The position numbers were made by a program, and so were the translations under genes. The notes below the pieces were generated by a model, which saw only the letters and a program-made list of their open reading frames with translations, did not search any database and had not been told where the DNA came from. From the NCBI GenBank assembly GCA_028564675.1, contig JAOVVO010000021.1, positions 62,001 through 126,000 of the forward strand: DNA of 64,000 nt. Direction: 5' to 3'. The DNA comes from Onchocerca lupi (Eukaryota > Nematoda > Chromadorea > Rhabditida > Onchocercidae). Positions 1 through 13,200 of the stretch are shown here, one piece after another. How positions within the stretch are numbered: position 1 is the stretch's first letter; each line of letters begins with the position of its first letter.

Positions 1-1921
1 GTTCCCCCTTCTAATATCAGTGTCTATCACTTTAAAAAAAAGCTCGAACTTTTTCGAGCAAAATCATGAAAAAAATTAAGCGCTTACCTATTGTTTGCTG
101 ATCAGTTGAGCGACGAATGACGCTAATTTCTAGATTTGTAAGCGGTTGAAACTGCGTTAATTGCGAAGCTCGTGGTGTACTACACTCAATCGCAGAATTG
201 ATTTTGGTTTCATAAAGTCTTTCAGGAAGACGATATCCCTGAATTTATGATGAAAAATAACGAGAGTAGTGAGTGCTGTCATTAGTAACAACTTTCACAA
301 ATCGTAATAAAGATTTGAAAAAAATTATACTTCTCAATTTTTCCACGAATATACCTTCTCCAAACTTTTTGTAACCCATCGCAAACGAACGATTTTGATT
401 TGATTCCAGCCCCATTTTCGAGCAATTTTGTATTTTTCACCCGAATTCAAATCGGTCACTAAATGAGTGCAGTGATTTTTCTTCATGTTTCCCGTATAGA
501 CACCACCATTTGCTTCAATAAGATGCGAAAGTGTTGAACGATTTTGAGGGGCTATACCTGAGCAACTTATAACCTAAAATTAATTTTGTCAGGTAGGAAC
601 AATTTTTTTTTGCTATTCAGATACAAACTTGCTTAAATATTTGGCTACATTAGTATCTTAGTTTTGTATTGATCTTGAAAAAGATTTAAGAATTCAACTG
701 CATCCTTATTCATATTGACACTGATATTTATTGCTAATAATATTATTGTATTTAGACCTCTAATGAAAAATCCTTTAACAATAATTTAAAAGAAAACAAT
801 AGGCTTACACATTTAGCAAAAATTTGGAGCTTATGTTCATTGATAAACTTTTCATCGGTGTATTTTCTTTCACTAAATACTTTTGCACTTTTCCATGCAG
901 CAAATATCCAGCTAACCGACAGCACTGGAATTGCATAATCTACAGCAGTCTGAAAAATATTCTGACTAATATATTACGAAGTTTTTAGTTTAGATCATTA
1001 AAACAATATATGTTTTGAAAATGATTTGCTTTTTAACTGAGAGGTAACATTACAATCTGACCTCACTCTTGCAGAAAAGCTGAATGATAGAAACACTCGT
1101 CAGTCCTTTCTTCTGATATTCTAAATAAAATCTTCTAAAAAATAAAATAACTAACAACAAATTTCTTGGAGTTTGTATCCTGAGAATCAGCAACTAAATG
1201 TGTGACCTTCTTCGTGAAAGCCTTAGAAATTGTTCCACCCATCATTTTCACAAGCAAAATTTGATGTTTCTAAAACAAAAACAAATTATGAAAAAATGGA
1301 GCATTTTACAAATAAGTATTAGCGGTTTTTATCATATTTAGTTTGAGCCATTGTCCCAACCTTTTTTTCCGAGTTGATTATTGCTTAAATTATGACGAAA
1401 AGGAAAATGGAAACTGGAATGTGGTAAAAACAATAAAATCACAAAAACAAAAAACAAACCCGTGTTTTCATTTCAATTCCACTGAAGCAGACAATGGAAT
1501 CTTGCAAAGTTGTGGACCAAATAGGCAAGTGTCGTTTCGGAAGACGTTCTTTTCTTCTGATACATGTTATAAGTGCTGACGCTCCATACACCCTGACTTG
1601 TTCAATTATCATAATGAGATAACTGCATAAATTTTTCTCATCCATTTCAATCGACTTATAGAATTCAAGGTCTTGTGGTTAAAATTTAAACATCTTTGTT
1701 AATGCAAAAAAATTTACAAATTTTTTTCAGAAATTCAACTAATTCATAGAGAAATACCTGCATTTTAAAGAAATCAAATGACTGAAGACTTCGCCTCTAA
1801 AAACAGGCAGCAAATAGAAATCGTCACAATGGAACTTCCGATTTAAACAATCTTTACTTGTGATCCATTTCGGATTCAATGACTTTTCCCTCAGCATCTT
1901 CAAAGGTATTAAATTTATGGC
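1..1921 (-). CDS. TopBP1-like multi-BRCT protein, 5' part (runs off left edge)
   Basis: Scaffold of the replication-initiation and ATR-checkpoint pathway (TopBP1/Dpb11/Mus101 family), acting in the nucleus through BRCT domains that bind phosphoproteins. Six exons join in frame: 1758-1921, 1460-1592, 1156-1269, 809-949, 355-573 and 88-238, with a GTAAGCG donor at 87 leading out of the window. The order matches the TopBP1 N-terminus. It has a BRCT0-like start, the linker RLPKRHLPIWSTTLQDS, then BRCT1 (KMMGGTISKAFTKKVTHLV, and VLSVSWIFAAW), then RYTDEKF. BRCT2 follows, with GGVYTGN, CTHLV, GEKYKIARKW, a W and LPERLYETK. PAXIP1 was considered because its BRCT2 is similar, but the linker and the RYTD segment fit TopBP1 better. 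The initiator exon should lie above 1921 and was not found. The remaining BRCT domains are outside the window. Confidence 0.75.
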
Positions 1922-4037
1922 CTATAAAGTGTTTTAAAGGTTAAAAGAAATCAAAATGCCTCAATTATGAAAGAAAAATCTTATGCAAGCCAAAGACTAT
2001 TGGAAAATAACGCGACCTAAAAAAATCAGAGTTTTACAGAAAAAGGACTTCACTTAACAATATAAATCATGATTGGATGTTCAAGTTTAAGACAATCTAA
2101 TGAATCGATAAACATTCAAATCAGTTAAAAAGGACTAATACTAACATTGATGAAAATCATTAGAATTAATAGGATTAGCTATCATTACAATATCATTTGC
2201 TGTGAGGAAAACTTCGAGTAAAAGCGCAAGTTGATCTCACTTACCCCCTCCCTCAAAGAAGTTTTATTGCATCGTTCCTTTTAATCCATCTATTAGTAAT
2301 AGCTCGAACCTGATTTTCATCGGTTAAAATGTGATAGTGCTTTCTAGATAGTTTAATGCCGAATAGATCAACAAATTATAATATTTATGAAATATAATTA
2401 CTAGCAAAACTTTCAGGAACCAATTTTAAGTGAAAGAAAAAACCCAAGAGGTATTTCTACATGATTTTATTATTTTTGTAATCGTGCCATGAGTAATCTA
2501 TACCAATGCCTTATTTAGCTATTCTTTTTCTTTTTATTTAATAGAGAGACTATGCCCTTTTAATATGGATATAAGCTATTTCGTCCGCCTTCAATGAATT
2601 ACTTTGATCGGCCGTCGTCAATGCATTATTTCAACAAATGTTCCTTCTTGTTCCTTCTAATCATAAAAAATTCAGTTAATTTTATGGATATCCAATAAAC
2701 ACACTTGGACGCACAATTTTTATTTTTGCCCATTCCTTTAACTTTATGATCAATGGTAAACAATTTAATTCTTGTCTCACTCACCCATCCCATAATTCAC
2801 TGTTAATATATGTCAATAAATACGAAGTGAAGTTACCTCTCAAGAGATAAAAGAAACAACGACAACAAAACCTGGAAAAGATCCTCCTGGTGAGTGAGTT
2901 CATTGGAATTTGGAGAACCAGCAACAGCTTCACCAATTTCAGCCTTCAACATCCATAGCTGGTACTTTCTTACCATTTCGATATCCTCACTCGATGAATC
3001 ATTCTTTTCCCTCGTCGTTTTCAGAAGCATCTTCAACTAATCATTCATACCTCTTTCAACTCATCCATCTGAAGTTTAGCAGTGATAATACGCAAGCTGA
3101 CCTTTCACCTTCTCACAGTCATTTCCCGTAGATGAGCACTCACTTCCACCATTTCTGAATCACCTGCCTTCAATATTCACTTCAACTAATGAAACCGCCA
3201 ATTCGGGCGACGTGCGCTCGAATTATATGAGATGAAGAAGGGATAGGAGTAAAACATCCCTTTGCGCTCGATTATATGCTGAATCGGGTTAAGAATTCTT
3301 GGGCCGTATCTCGGGTTTGGAGATTTTCGAACCACGGCTGGGATTTGAGGATCTTCGAGGTACGATCCGAGTTTGTAAGTTCTCGAACTATGATTCGAGT
3401 TGGAGATTCTCGAACTATGATTCGGTTTTGAAAGTTCTTGAGTTATAATCGAATTTGGAGCTATCAATTTGTTCGAAAATTGATAGACTTTGAGATATTA
3501 ATTTTTGGCAAATTTATCGTGGCAATATAGATGAGAAGATACTCGTGGCACCGGATGTAATGATACATGCTTCTAGATGGAGAGGTTGATTAATTACTTT
3601 GGTCTGCGATTGATTTCTTCATTTTCATTTGCTGCCGAGTAGCACATCATTTAAAAGACATCAGAAAATAAAAGTGTTATGTATTGATTGTTATCACTAT
3701 TGGAACATATAAATCGTCTTATTTTCTGATATCCTTTCAAGTACGAGATATATTCAAAGACTGAAACTTAATTTTGTTTTTCTGTAATATTGCAATGGAA
3801 CTGATTAAAAATGCTTAGTTTTGTCATATATCCAACTTCAGATCTCTTCAAAGTTTTTAGATATTCTATTCCATCATGTGCTTTGTATATTACAATTACT
3901 TCCTTCTAAAAATTCGCGCAAACTGCAGCCTATAGAATCAATGGAAGTATTTTATCTTTTATTTGTTTGAAATTGTAGATTGAAAAATATCACTATTGAA
4001 CGCTTTCGTCAGACTTGTTTGAAAGACATTATTTTGC
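1922..4037. other. Intergenic, no recognised gene
   Basis: AT-rich sequence upstream of the TopBP1-like gene, probably holding its missing first exon and promoter. A 67-codon minus-strand frame at 2833-3036 has Ser/Glu-rich, coding-like composition but no recognised relative. The 28-bp repeat array is listed separately. A 19-bp motif beginning tgcgctcga recurs at about 3212 and 3263. Confidence 0.5.
3296..3460. repeat. Tandem array of a 28-bp palindromic unit (about 6 copies)
   Basis: Six degenerate units start at 3296, 3324, 3352, 3380, 3407 and 3435 (period 28, once 27). The best preserved, at 3380-3406, contains CTCGAA, a 6-nt spacer and TTCGAG, a perfect inverted repeat. Copies decay towards both ends. 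The array is GC-richer than its flanks. A minus-strand frame of 93 codons crosses it, but a 28-bp period shifts the frame at every unit, so the array is not a coding repeat. Confidence 0.7.
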
Positions 4038-4094
4038 ATGGAGAATGCAGTTACAGAAGTGAATGTTGTTAGTGGCGTATCGGAGAGTAAACCT
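4038..4094 (+). other. Candidate first coding exon for the TMEM242-like gene
   Basis: ATG at 4038 opens 19 codons (MENAVTEVNVVSGVSESKP) that end exactly at a strong GTAAGA donor at 4095. The next plus-strand coding exon recognised is the TMEM242-like exon 1.7 kb downstream, which has no ATG of its own. Joining them in phase needs a weak acceptor at 5859 or 5865, so the link is an inference. Confidence 0.3.
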
Positions 4095-5826
4095 GTAAGA
4101 AATATTGAAACATATTTTTCGAATTTCACTCTTACATCGGCAAAAATCAAATTTTGTAAGTTGTTTCATTATTTTATTGATAATTAAGAAAGATATGTGC
4201 TCAAAAATGCTGTAATTAACTGTTCACAGTTTTACTTAAAGTAAATTATTGGAATAGTTTAGTGGCCCATTCTTGTGTAGTCAGTTTTTGAATACATTTG
4301 CAATAATATTGTGTCATTCACCGTAAACTAATGTTTTATCAGAAAAATGTTCTCAGTTATCTTGATCCTAATTTCCTCCAGTTAATATTTCCTTCATCTT
4401 ATTATTAGCGTGGTTCATCTTTCTTCAGAACGATTATGTCACCACTCATATTCACATTTCCTTCATCTTTTTCACATTTTCAAGCACACTGCATCGAAAA
4501 TAATGCTGTTTCTTACAGTATGATGAAGTTTTTGCCAGCATAAAGGTCTTATGATAAAATAGTACGCTACATTTTTTTGTTTCTGTTGCATGCTGAAAAT
4601 GTTTGGCTCTTCCTGATTTGTCTTTCAATTTTGCTGCCGTATTTTATGGTAAGTAGCATATAAGTATTTGTTATCTTGGTTTCAATTTAATTCCCCGTTA
4701 TTTGTTTCATTTTTTCTTTGACTCCTGATTAATTTTTTATATCTGAAACTGTTCATCGTTATATTTTCTCAAAATGTTCTATACATTGTACTGAACACGC
4801 ACTCTGACTATAGTCGTTTTGTAGAGCGCACTTTTCATGTGCCTTTTTCAGTACTAAATTCAAAGCAATTGCTCATGCAGAAAACATTACTTAGATGCAT
4901 GGATTTTTGCAATCGGATCTCAAGCGATTTGTAGGATAAATTGATGTCAATAGCATCAGAAATAATTTACATTCAAGCATATTTTATTATTCCAGAATGA
5001 TAAATTACATACTGTTATCGACTCAATGAATGTTAATGTATGCTAGTAATTTGGAATATTGTGTAGTATTTTTTCTGCGCTGAATTATAAACAGTCAGTA
5101 GTAGAACGTGCAAAATGCAGTAATTGAGTTGGGGCACTACTGACAACTCTTTTTTATTCACAAAAATATCTTATACTTTATAGTGGAATACCTTCATAAT
5201 AAAAGCTATCTTTTCATTTCTTCTCTTGACCATGAATTCTATCTCCCAATCAGTTAGGGACAGTTTATTTAATATTTTAGAATCTCTTTTCGTATTGTTC
5301 CAGCAGTTATGCTTGTGAATCAATTTTCTTATGGGGAACCATAATTCTTGAATGGGAATTTTTAATAGTTAAGGGGCAATTTTCATTCTCTGTTATTTAA
5401 TCAGAGTCGTATATCTGTTCTAGGCTAAATATGCTAACTGATATGATCTAGTTCAGAAAGTAATATTCATTTTTTCATCAATTTTGCTAGGTATTCGTTC
5501 TTATAAACGGTAAGTAGAAAATGATTCTAAGATTTGTGACATGCCTTTTTTCTGTCTCTCCTACGTTTCTAACTTTTAACAATAAATGTCTCAGAAAAGA
5601 CTTTTTACTTTCTCTCTTTTTAAATGTTTTGATTAGATATCTTATTGCTTGTCCACAATCCTTTTGCAAATTTGTCAGTGAGGAAAAGAATACGAAAGAA
5701 AAAAGAAAGAGGGAAGAAAGATTATTCCATTTTTGTCATCCCTCGTGTAATAAATAGCCGCTCACTCTTCATTCAACTATTTCGATCACGATACATCCGT
5801 CAAATATAACTGCTATTACTAACTGA

Positions 5827-6273
5827 GATTTCTCATTGTTGTACTGTCAAGATATTGAGCCAGAGACAATCTTAGACATATCGGAAATCACTTGCCTAGC
5901 TTTACTTGAAAGGATTTGTTTATTTCCACGTACGAGAAAATTGATTCTTATTTTAGTGAGCGCATTTGCACTCGGGTCATTTTTTGGTTGTGCTTTACGA
6001 TCCTCATATCGGCACACCAAAGGTCAACAACTGAAAAACATTCGGAGTGGATTTGCGCTTGGAATACGCGCACTTGGTATTGCTACTGTTTTATCGGTAT
6101 CTGGTGTTGGTTTATTCATTCTATCCATATCTGCAGCACTCCAAGTTGATAATCTACAACAGTTTGGCCAGAAAATGGTCAATTTATGCGGTGATCGTTT
6201 TCGTATTAACAGAGGAGAAAGTGTTACAACGTTTGCTGAGGTATTTCAGTTTTTTAAAATAATGTTTCATTAA
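5827..6273 (+). CDS. TMEM242-like mitochondrial inner-membrane protein (5' end incomplete)
   Basis: TMEM242 is a small two-pass protein that helps assemble the ATP synthase c-ring and complex I in the mitochondrial inner membrane. This exon gives one hydrophobic segment near LILILVSAFALGSFFG, a basic loop, and then the family core: FALGIRALG, a second membrane segment SVSGVGLFILSISAAL, and the tail motif LQQFGQKM. Human TMEM242 has LALRALGW, CGVGV and FRSKM at the matching places. The frame is open from 5827, after a TGA at 5824, but contains no suitable ATG, so the N-terminus must come from an upstream exon; see 4038-4094. The stop at 6271-6273 is assumed terminal, although a GTATTT donor-like site at 6241 could lead to another exon. 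Next gene on this strand is PIG-L, 1.2 kb on. Confidence 0.6.
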   Translation, partial: DFSLLYCQDIEPETILDISEITCLALLERICLFPRTRKLILILVSAFALGSFFGCALRSSYRHTKGQQLKNIRSGFALGIRALGIATVLSVSGVGLFILSISAALQVDNLQQFGQKMVNLCGDRFRINRGESVTTFAEVFQFFKIMFH

Positions 6274-7457
6274 AACATCTTTGTCATTATCACTAACCTG
6301 TTAATGCTAGAACACACCATTTGCACTGCCTACCAGATGTACTGGGTGAAGATTTTGAAATCCCAAGACCCATACCGAAAATCCAATGCGAAACTTTTCC
6401 TGTTGAAATAAACGAAGAAAAATCAATTCGGTAATCAGGGAAGAAAAGAAAAGGAGTAAAGAGACGCAGGGAGGATATAAAAGGAGATAAAAAAGCATTA
6501 CCAACAATTTTAATTGCAAAACATGTGCTGTAATCATGTTTTGCTTCTTAAATTAATCATGTTTGCTGTTTTGCTTATCAAATTAATCTTTCTATGATTA
6601 AAGCAAATCATCTCATCCATCTCCCTTTTAGTGTTATCATCTCGTACTAATTACATCCGATCATGATAATGGAAATTTAGATGTGGATGAATAAATGACG
6701 TTGATGATACTGAATTATTTTATATTAATGCTTCCAGTATTTCTGAGAAGTACAACAGTATTGAATATCATTTTTAAGAACATCTAGATTTTTTATGGCA
6801 TTCCTTTTATGGAAGCTGATCTGAACGCTTTAGCTACAGTTTTCGGTTTTACAGTTCAAATTCTGATCTGAATTCTCACAACTTGATTCTCACAATTCTC
6901 ATAATTTTTTGAAATTTTATCCACATTACGAGTTCTTTTCACTATCTGGTTATGGTGAAAATAGTAAATTATTTTGAAATTGGAAATGTTATATTCTTTC
7001 ATTTATGTTAGCTAAATTTTGGCATAATAATCACTTATACATTTTGCGTTCATTTGTCTGTATATTCATTACATAGATAATTGAATTTTCCGTCAACTTT
7101 TTCTGTAATAGACACTATTACACATCCGGAATGACTGTATGAAAACATCTTGTAGGAATCCATAATACATTTGCTAAACTACTTCATCCGAATTACACTA
7201 TATCTAAGTTATTGGCGAGCAGGAGTGCTGATTTTAACTGGTTGACAGATGAAAACTCCTTAGTTATGAAAACTTTTTGATCTTGAAATGTACTGGTTTG
7301 TTTCGATACCAAATAGCTGTTATCATTACGATGAAGTGTTCAGGTGAGACTTTGGAAATCTTCGATTTACAAATTGAGTTTTCTCTCATTTCAGATTCTT
7401 GAAACGGTGAATAGTTCCAAAGAAGAAAGGTAAAAATCATCAAATTCTATCTCCTGA
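6274..7457. other. Intergenic between TMEM242-like gene and PIG-L
   Basis: AT-rich, no coding exon recognised. An isolated acceptor, TTCTCTCATTTCAG ending at 7394, lies 63 nt before the PIG-L start codon without a visible upstream donor exon. It is a candidate spliced-leader addition site or the end of a 5'UTR intron. Confidence 0.45.
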
Positions 7458-8562
7458 ATGATTCTTCCACTTTTTGGTTTCTTCATTGTTACATTTTTAT
7501 TATTGCTTTCGCTGTTATGTGATCGCGCAAAACGACGAAGTTTGCCAAAATGTCGGCGAGCATTGTTGGTTATTGCTCATCCTGACGATGAAACAATGTT
7601 TTTTACTCCAACTCTTCATGGCTTACGACTTTCTGGATCAAATATTTATTTGCTTTGTATTTCTACGGGTAATTCAAGTGGTCTGGGTGTAACACGTAAA
7701 TATGAGTTAGCTAGTGCTTTCATTATACATGGATTATCACTCGATAACCTGACCATTCTGGACTATGATAATTTTCAAGATGGATTTATTCAGTGGTCCA
7801 AGGAAGAGTTAGCCAAAGTGATCTTAAGACATATGCAAATGCTGGATGTCGACTTGGTAATCACCTTTGATGAAGGTGGTGTTAGCGCTCATCCCAATCA
7901 TATTGGATGCTTTCGAGCATTGCAGTATCTTTACACAAATGGTTTGATTCCGGCTGGAGTTCAGGTAACCATTCAATTTCCAGATTTTTATCTCCGGAAT
8001 ATTTAGAAATTTATTGGAACGGCTGAAATTCAAATAAAAGTTTCAAATATAAAACCAATTGAAAATCAAAATTTTTAAAAAAGATGATAGAAAATATTTA
8101 AAGTTATGAAAAAGTTGTATTTATCTTTCATTTATCATCCTTATTCAGGAAGAAAATTATCTGAATTAAACCAGATGATTTGTACCTTTATTTTTGTAGG
8201 AGAATATAATTCATTGAATGATAATCCATTCCAAATGATGAAAAGATAACATAAAAAGATTGATTTGAGATATAACAGTATTTTTCTAGATTTTTGTCTT
8301 GGAAAGTGTACCACTTTGGAGGAAATATGTGGTATTTTTGGATGCTGTGATCAGTTCCTTCCATTCGACATTTCTGTACATCTCTTCACCGCTATTATAT
8401 ATCACAGCTTGGCGAGCTATGTGGGCGCATCGTTCTCAGCTGGTATGGTTTCGATATCTTTATATGCTGTTTAGTCGTTATGTTGTCATTAATACATTGA
8501 AAAGGATACATGCTCAGCCAAGGCATCCTATACATAAAAGGAAATTGCGTTCCCATTATTGA
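7458..8562 (+). CDS. PIGL: PIG-L, N-acetylglucosaminyl-phosphatidylinositol de-N-acetylase
   Basis: Second step of GPI-anchor synthesis: removes acetate from GlcNAc-PI on the cytosolic face of the ER. Two exons, 7458-7964 and 8290-8562, joined in phase 0 with donor GTAACC and acceptor TTTTTCTAG, give 259 aa; the human enzyme has 252. An N-terminal membrane anchor (residues 2-21) is followed by basic residues. The metal-binding motif AHPDDE is at 40-45, then STGNSSGLG. The second metal/catalytic motif AHPNH is at 144-148. The C-terminal exon carries the family signatures SVPLWRKY, HRSQLVWFR and FSRYVVINTL. Both catalytic motifs are intact, so the enzyme should be active. No other gene of the GPI pathway is nearby. 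Confidence 0.93.
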
Positions 8563-9509
8563 CGTTTATCGTGATTCCTAAAAATCTCTGGTTGTTTATA
8601 TATGTGCATTAAATTTGTTATTTGTTAACTGTAAGTTTAGATAGTGCCTATTTATTACGTTATGAAAATTATCTCAAGCTTGTTTATGGATTATTTCGAG
8701 TATAATGACTTTTAGTTGATTTGTTAAATTCCTTTTTTTTTTTTTTTTTTTTTTTCAAACTTTCAAAAATCCAGTTGTAACATTGCTGAGATCGCTTTGA
8801 AAGTAATTTGATAGATGAGGTAAGTGCTTTTGAATTTTCAATAATGAAGGTTCTAAAAAATTTTTTATTGAATGAAATTGAAAATACAGTGGTCCTATAA
8901 AGTGTCCTCACAGTGTCGTAACAGAATGATGGAAAATTAAACAATATTCTTTATCTTGCGAGAAGTTTCCATTTAAACGGATACACGAATTGATCAAAAT
9001 ACACTTAGTAATTTTTGACATTCAGATAGATCAGGTTATAAATAGTCACTGTTTGCTTTTACTTCGATAAACCAATTTTGAAGTGACAATTCATTTTTGT
9101 CGAGTGTTTCATTTGTTCAGAGCTTAGCTTACAACTTATTTTTATCACAGATAGAAATTGCGAATAAAGTACGAAGCATGAAGTGGACATACTTTAAACT
9201 GATAACAACATAACAAATAATAAAATAATAACTCTACCACCAGGCCATCTATGCAGATATTTACAGTTCTTACTAACGGAAGAATTTAGAAAGGTCTAGT
9301 AATATAATTCGATTATAATTTTTTCAAGCTAAATGCGAAATATTTTTTTTCTGTGAGAACGGTTTTTCTCCGAAGTAACTGCTTAGCTGTCAGGCGTAAG
9401 GGAAGTAATAGCAATACTGTTTCTTCCATCTACTTCTTGCAAAATTTCTGAAGCAAGATTGTCATCATTTGAGTATGAAAAAGTAAAAAAAAAAAAAAAT
9501 CAGCAGTAT
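8563..9509. other. Intergenic, convergent 3' ends of PIG-L and AP-3 beta
   Basis: Contains a long T tract at about 8732-8755 and an A tract near 9486-9499. No coding exon recognised. Confidence 0.5.
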
Positions 9510-10242
9510 TCATTTCTCAGGATTCGTTTCTAATGTTTTTTCCAAAGATTTATTGACAATATCATTGCAAAGGAGTGAGCCAAGCACGATATTTTCGCAG
9601 TGCACATGAACTTGTTTTGATTCTAGAGCAATTAATACCTGTTGCTTCTTAGATAGTGTTTGCGCACAAAAATGGACCTAAAACAAAAAACTTGCAATGA
9701 ATTTCTGTTTTGAAATGACTATTTTCCTTTGTGATCGAATATAACCAGTACTCAAATAAATATGGATCAGAAGAATGAGACAATACACTATGCTACCAAT
9801 TGTCCAAGTTTTGGTATTCATTATATCAAGTAATTCAATATTTAAAATCTGGAAAACAAACTTCGGAACCAGTGACATTGGTGCAATTCGCAACAGCATA
9901 CAACTCTTCCGGTCTCAAAGGCTCCTTTAGATTTCCACAGTGTTCGTTCATCCCACTTAGACGCAAAACTCCGTTGATAAACTGTTCTTCTGTCATCGTT
10001 ATTGGTTCAATCTGCTCGCCCATTGGAGCTTCAATAGTGACTGTCACTTCGCTAGCATCCTCCGCGCTGATAATCCATTCAGATGCCCGTTTGCTATCAC
10101 CAAAATCGATGTAAATTTTCTTAATGATACTTTCACCGGGTGATAATTTGCCCACTTTAATTTGGTCACTAATTGACACTTGGTCTTTAACCTAAAAAAT
10201 TTAAAAAAAAAAAAGTATTTCTATTTCATATATTATATGCTG

Positions 10243-10274
<32 letters not shown>

Positions 10275-13200
10275 AAGTTTAAGATTACAATTAATGCAAA
10301 AAATACTTGTTGAAGAAGAAAACAAAGAGTTGACGAAATTTTTTTTAGGAAATCATAGGACACAGATAACATGATCGTGAAAGGATTAAATCTCTATAAT
10401 ATAGAGCTTATTTCGTAGGAACACTATATGCGTGTGCCATGAATATCAGGAGGTAAGCTAGATAATGGCTAAAATTACCAGGAAATTCAAATCTAAAATT
10501 CGAACTTTATTGACTGAAACCTATCCGGAAATTAAGTATTAAGCTAACCTTGGGTGATGCTGTGATTTCTGTAGATTTAGTTTCTAAACTGTTTGTGAAT
10601 CTGAATAAAACAGCACACATCGACGACGACATTAATGATGTCTCACGCGGGAAACATATATCGATATTGATTCCAGTGGACCAGACTGCATGATTCATGA
10701 GTGGCATAAACGGCGTTTTCACTAATTTCGGTCCCACGGCATGATTATTCGTAAGAATCGGTGTTAGCTCAAAATTTAAATCCAATAAAAGGTCGAGATT
10801 TCCAAACCTGAAAAATGCAAAATTTGTCATTCAATTTCACTGAGGGAGGTGAAATTAAACTGAGTGAAAATTTACCTCTGTGATAGGTTTAATCACTTTA
10901 TATTTTTTGCTGAGTATATTAATTCTATACTCATAAAAATTTACGCTTTAGGCTCAGATATTGCGAGAACTCCATTTTCTTCGCTCTCATCACCTTTACT
11001 TCCCTTCCTATCTTCATCATCTTCAGTTTCATTCTCCTCTTCATTACTTTCATCTTCGTCCTGAAAAGTTTTTATTTGAACCAGTCGTCCTCAACTCATT
11101 CTCATAATGATCACAAACTGATAAGTGAATTACTGAAGTTCGTAGTTATAAGCAGTAACAGTTAATTTTTATTATTCACTGATATCTAAGATGTAATTCA
11201 ACTGAAGTTTGCATTGAATCAAACAAACAGAGCCATCCCCTATATTTCAGCTCTTTTTCATGCGATACATACCTCCTCATCACTTTCTTCTTCTTCCTGA
11301 CTCAGTTCTTCATCGTCCGAATAGAAATCTTCCTCTTCACTTTCATCGTCTTCAGTTTCATGAATGTCTCGCATATCATCACTTATTTCTTCCATCTGAC
11401 ATATATTTCGCATAGATGGATCAGGTGCAATTTCCGGAAATTGTGGTAAATCGCGATATCGCCTACAACGCTGGTTGAGGAAGTGTGATAGACTTCCCAG
11501 TTGGAATTGTTCGCGATCTGGAATTACAATCAAAAATTTATAAGAAAAGAAAGAACATCAAATCCTCTGATTCATTTCCATTCCCTTCCTGTCCTTCTTT
11601 TATCATTTTAACTTCTTCAAAATCTTCTGTCCTCAAAAATCTTCTTTATCAAATGAATTTATCCATTTCCAGCCCTTATTTTTAGCTATACAATCAAACC
11701 AGGCTCAGCGCACAAACAATTAGTATTGTCTGGTGAGAGTTTTCTGGTTTAAAAAAATTTACGTGCTATAAATAATTATGATTAATAGTAACTCAGATTT
11801 TTCGTACAAGCATGAATTTGTAAATGCAACAAAATTTTTGGATCACTCTCTAAATTACTGGTAAATTTTCAATGTCCTTTCTGCCTACAAAGAAAATCTT
11901 ATCTTTAAATTTTACATTTATAAAAAAACTCAATCTCACCTTTAAAAGTACTCTGTGTAGTTGGTGATGGTTTCTCGGTAATAAATATTTCATTAGCAAA
12001 TATAGATAATTTGTTATCGCTGAAAAGTAGATTTCGCAAAAATCGACATCTGTCCCGAATATCGTAACTTTGGTCGAATCGAGCCAACTGCAGTACATAT
12101 CGCACCAACAGTTCACATTCTTGACGATTTGTAAACCACAGCTTTGCTGCCAAGTTCATTGTTTGTAGCTTTACCATTTCATCTTCATGGGTGAAATTTT
12201 TAGTCATTTTGCGTAAGACATCTGGTGCTAGAGCTGGAACCTAGAAAAGCAATAGATGGTATGAAATTTCCAAAAATGTGAATTTTCAGTATGTACTTGA
12301 TGTATTCTTCTGCCAAACTTTAAGAGGACTGGCCAAATACTCTTGAATACTCTTAGTGATTTTGATCAACAAGCTGCTCCAACTATTATGAGAAAATTCA
12401 ATCTCATACACTAGCGAAATGCAAGCTTCATTTCTTTTGCATACTTCCCAAAATTTACTAAGAATTATAATGTATAGTCGCACTTAACTTTAGTAAATAT
12501 CTAATTCTAATCTAAACTATAATATTAAGAAATCGCCACATCACATTTTATAATTTTATTAAATGCATTTACTTTATCAACATGTGTAGCAACAAGCCAA
12601 ATTACACATGCCCGAGCTTGTGATGCTTTGACAGAATCAATAAGACGAAGTACACGTGTAAGTAACTGTAAAGGTGGATTCGTATGCAGTAATCTGAAAA
12701 TTTTTAACTGAAATTATTACTGTTTGAAAATGTAAAGATCATAGTAAAAACTGCATTTTTATTTTAATAAAGAAAACTACTGAAAAGAGAATTTCAAAAA
12801 TTTCGAAATTAATAATAACTTCTCTACTGATTGTTCTAAATGTCGCTGTAAGAATTTTAGAGACCAAAAATGCTTACTACCGGTCAATTATAGAAGAAAA
12901 ACGGATTTTCTTTTGATAGAACATAGGTTATCATTTAGATTAATTTATTTTCAGTAATGCATATGAAACGACCTTTTTAAAACGACAACAGCAGCAGAAA
13001 CAACATTTTCGTTCGATGAAGCAATTAAGGATACTAAACCAGAGAGACATGAATCAGCAACAGAACTGACACGAATAGCACACTGTCCAATTGCTTCTAC
13101 TGCAGCATCTGCCATTTCTGCCATGCCAACATAAGTCTGAAACTGCTGAAGAATAAAATTTAAAAAAAAATAAAATTTAATAAATTTAAATATCAATTCC

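Noticed and set aside
3186..3467. 93-codon minus-strand frame over the 28-bp array
   Set aside because: The repeat period is not a multiple of three, so successive units read in different frames, and there is no protein periodicity.
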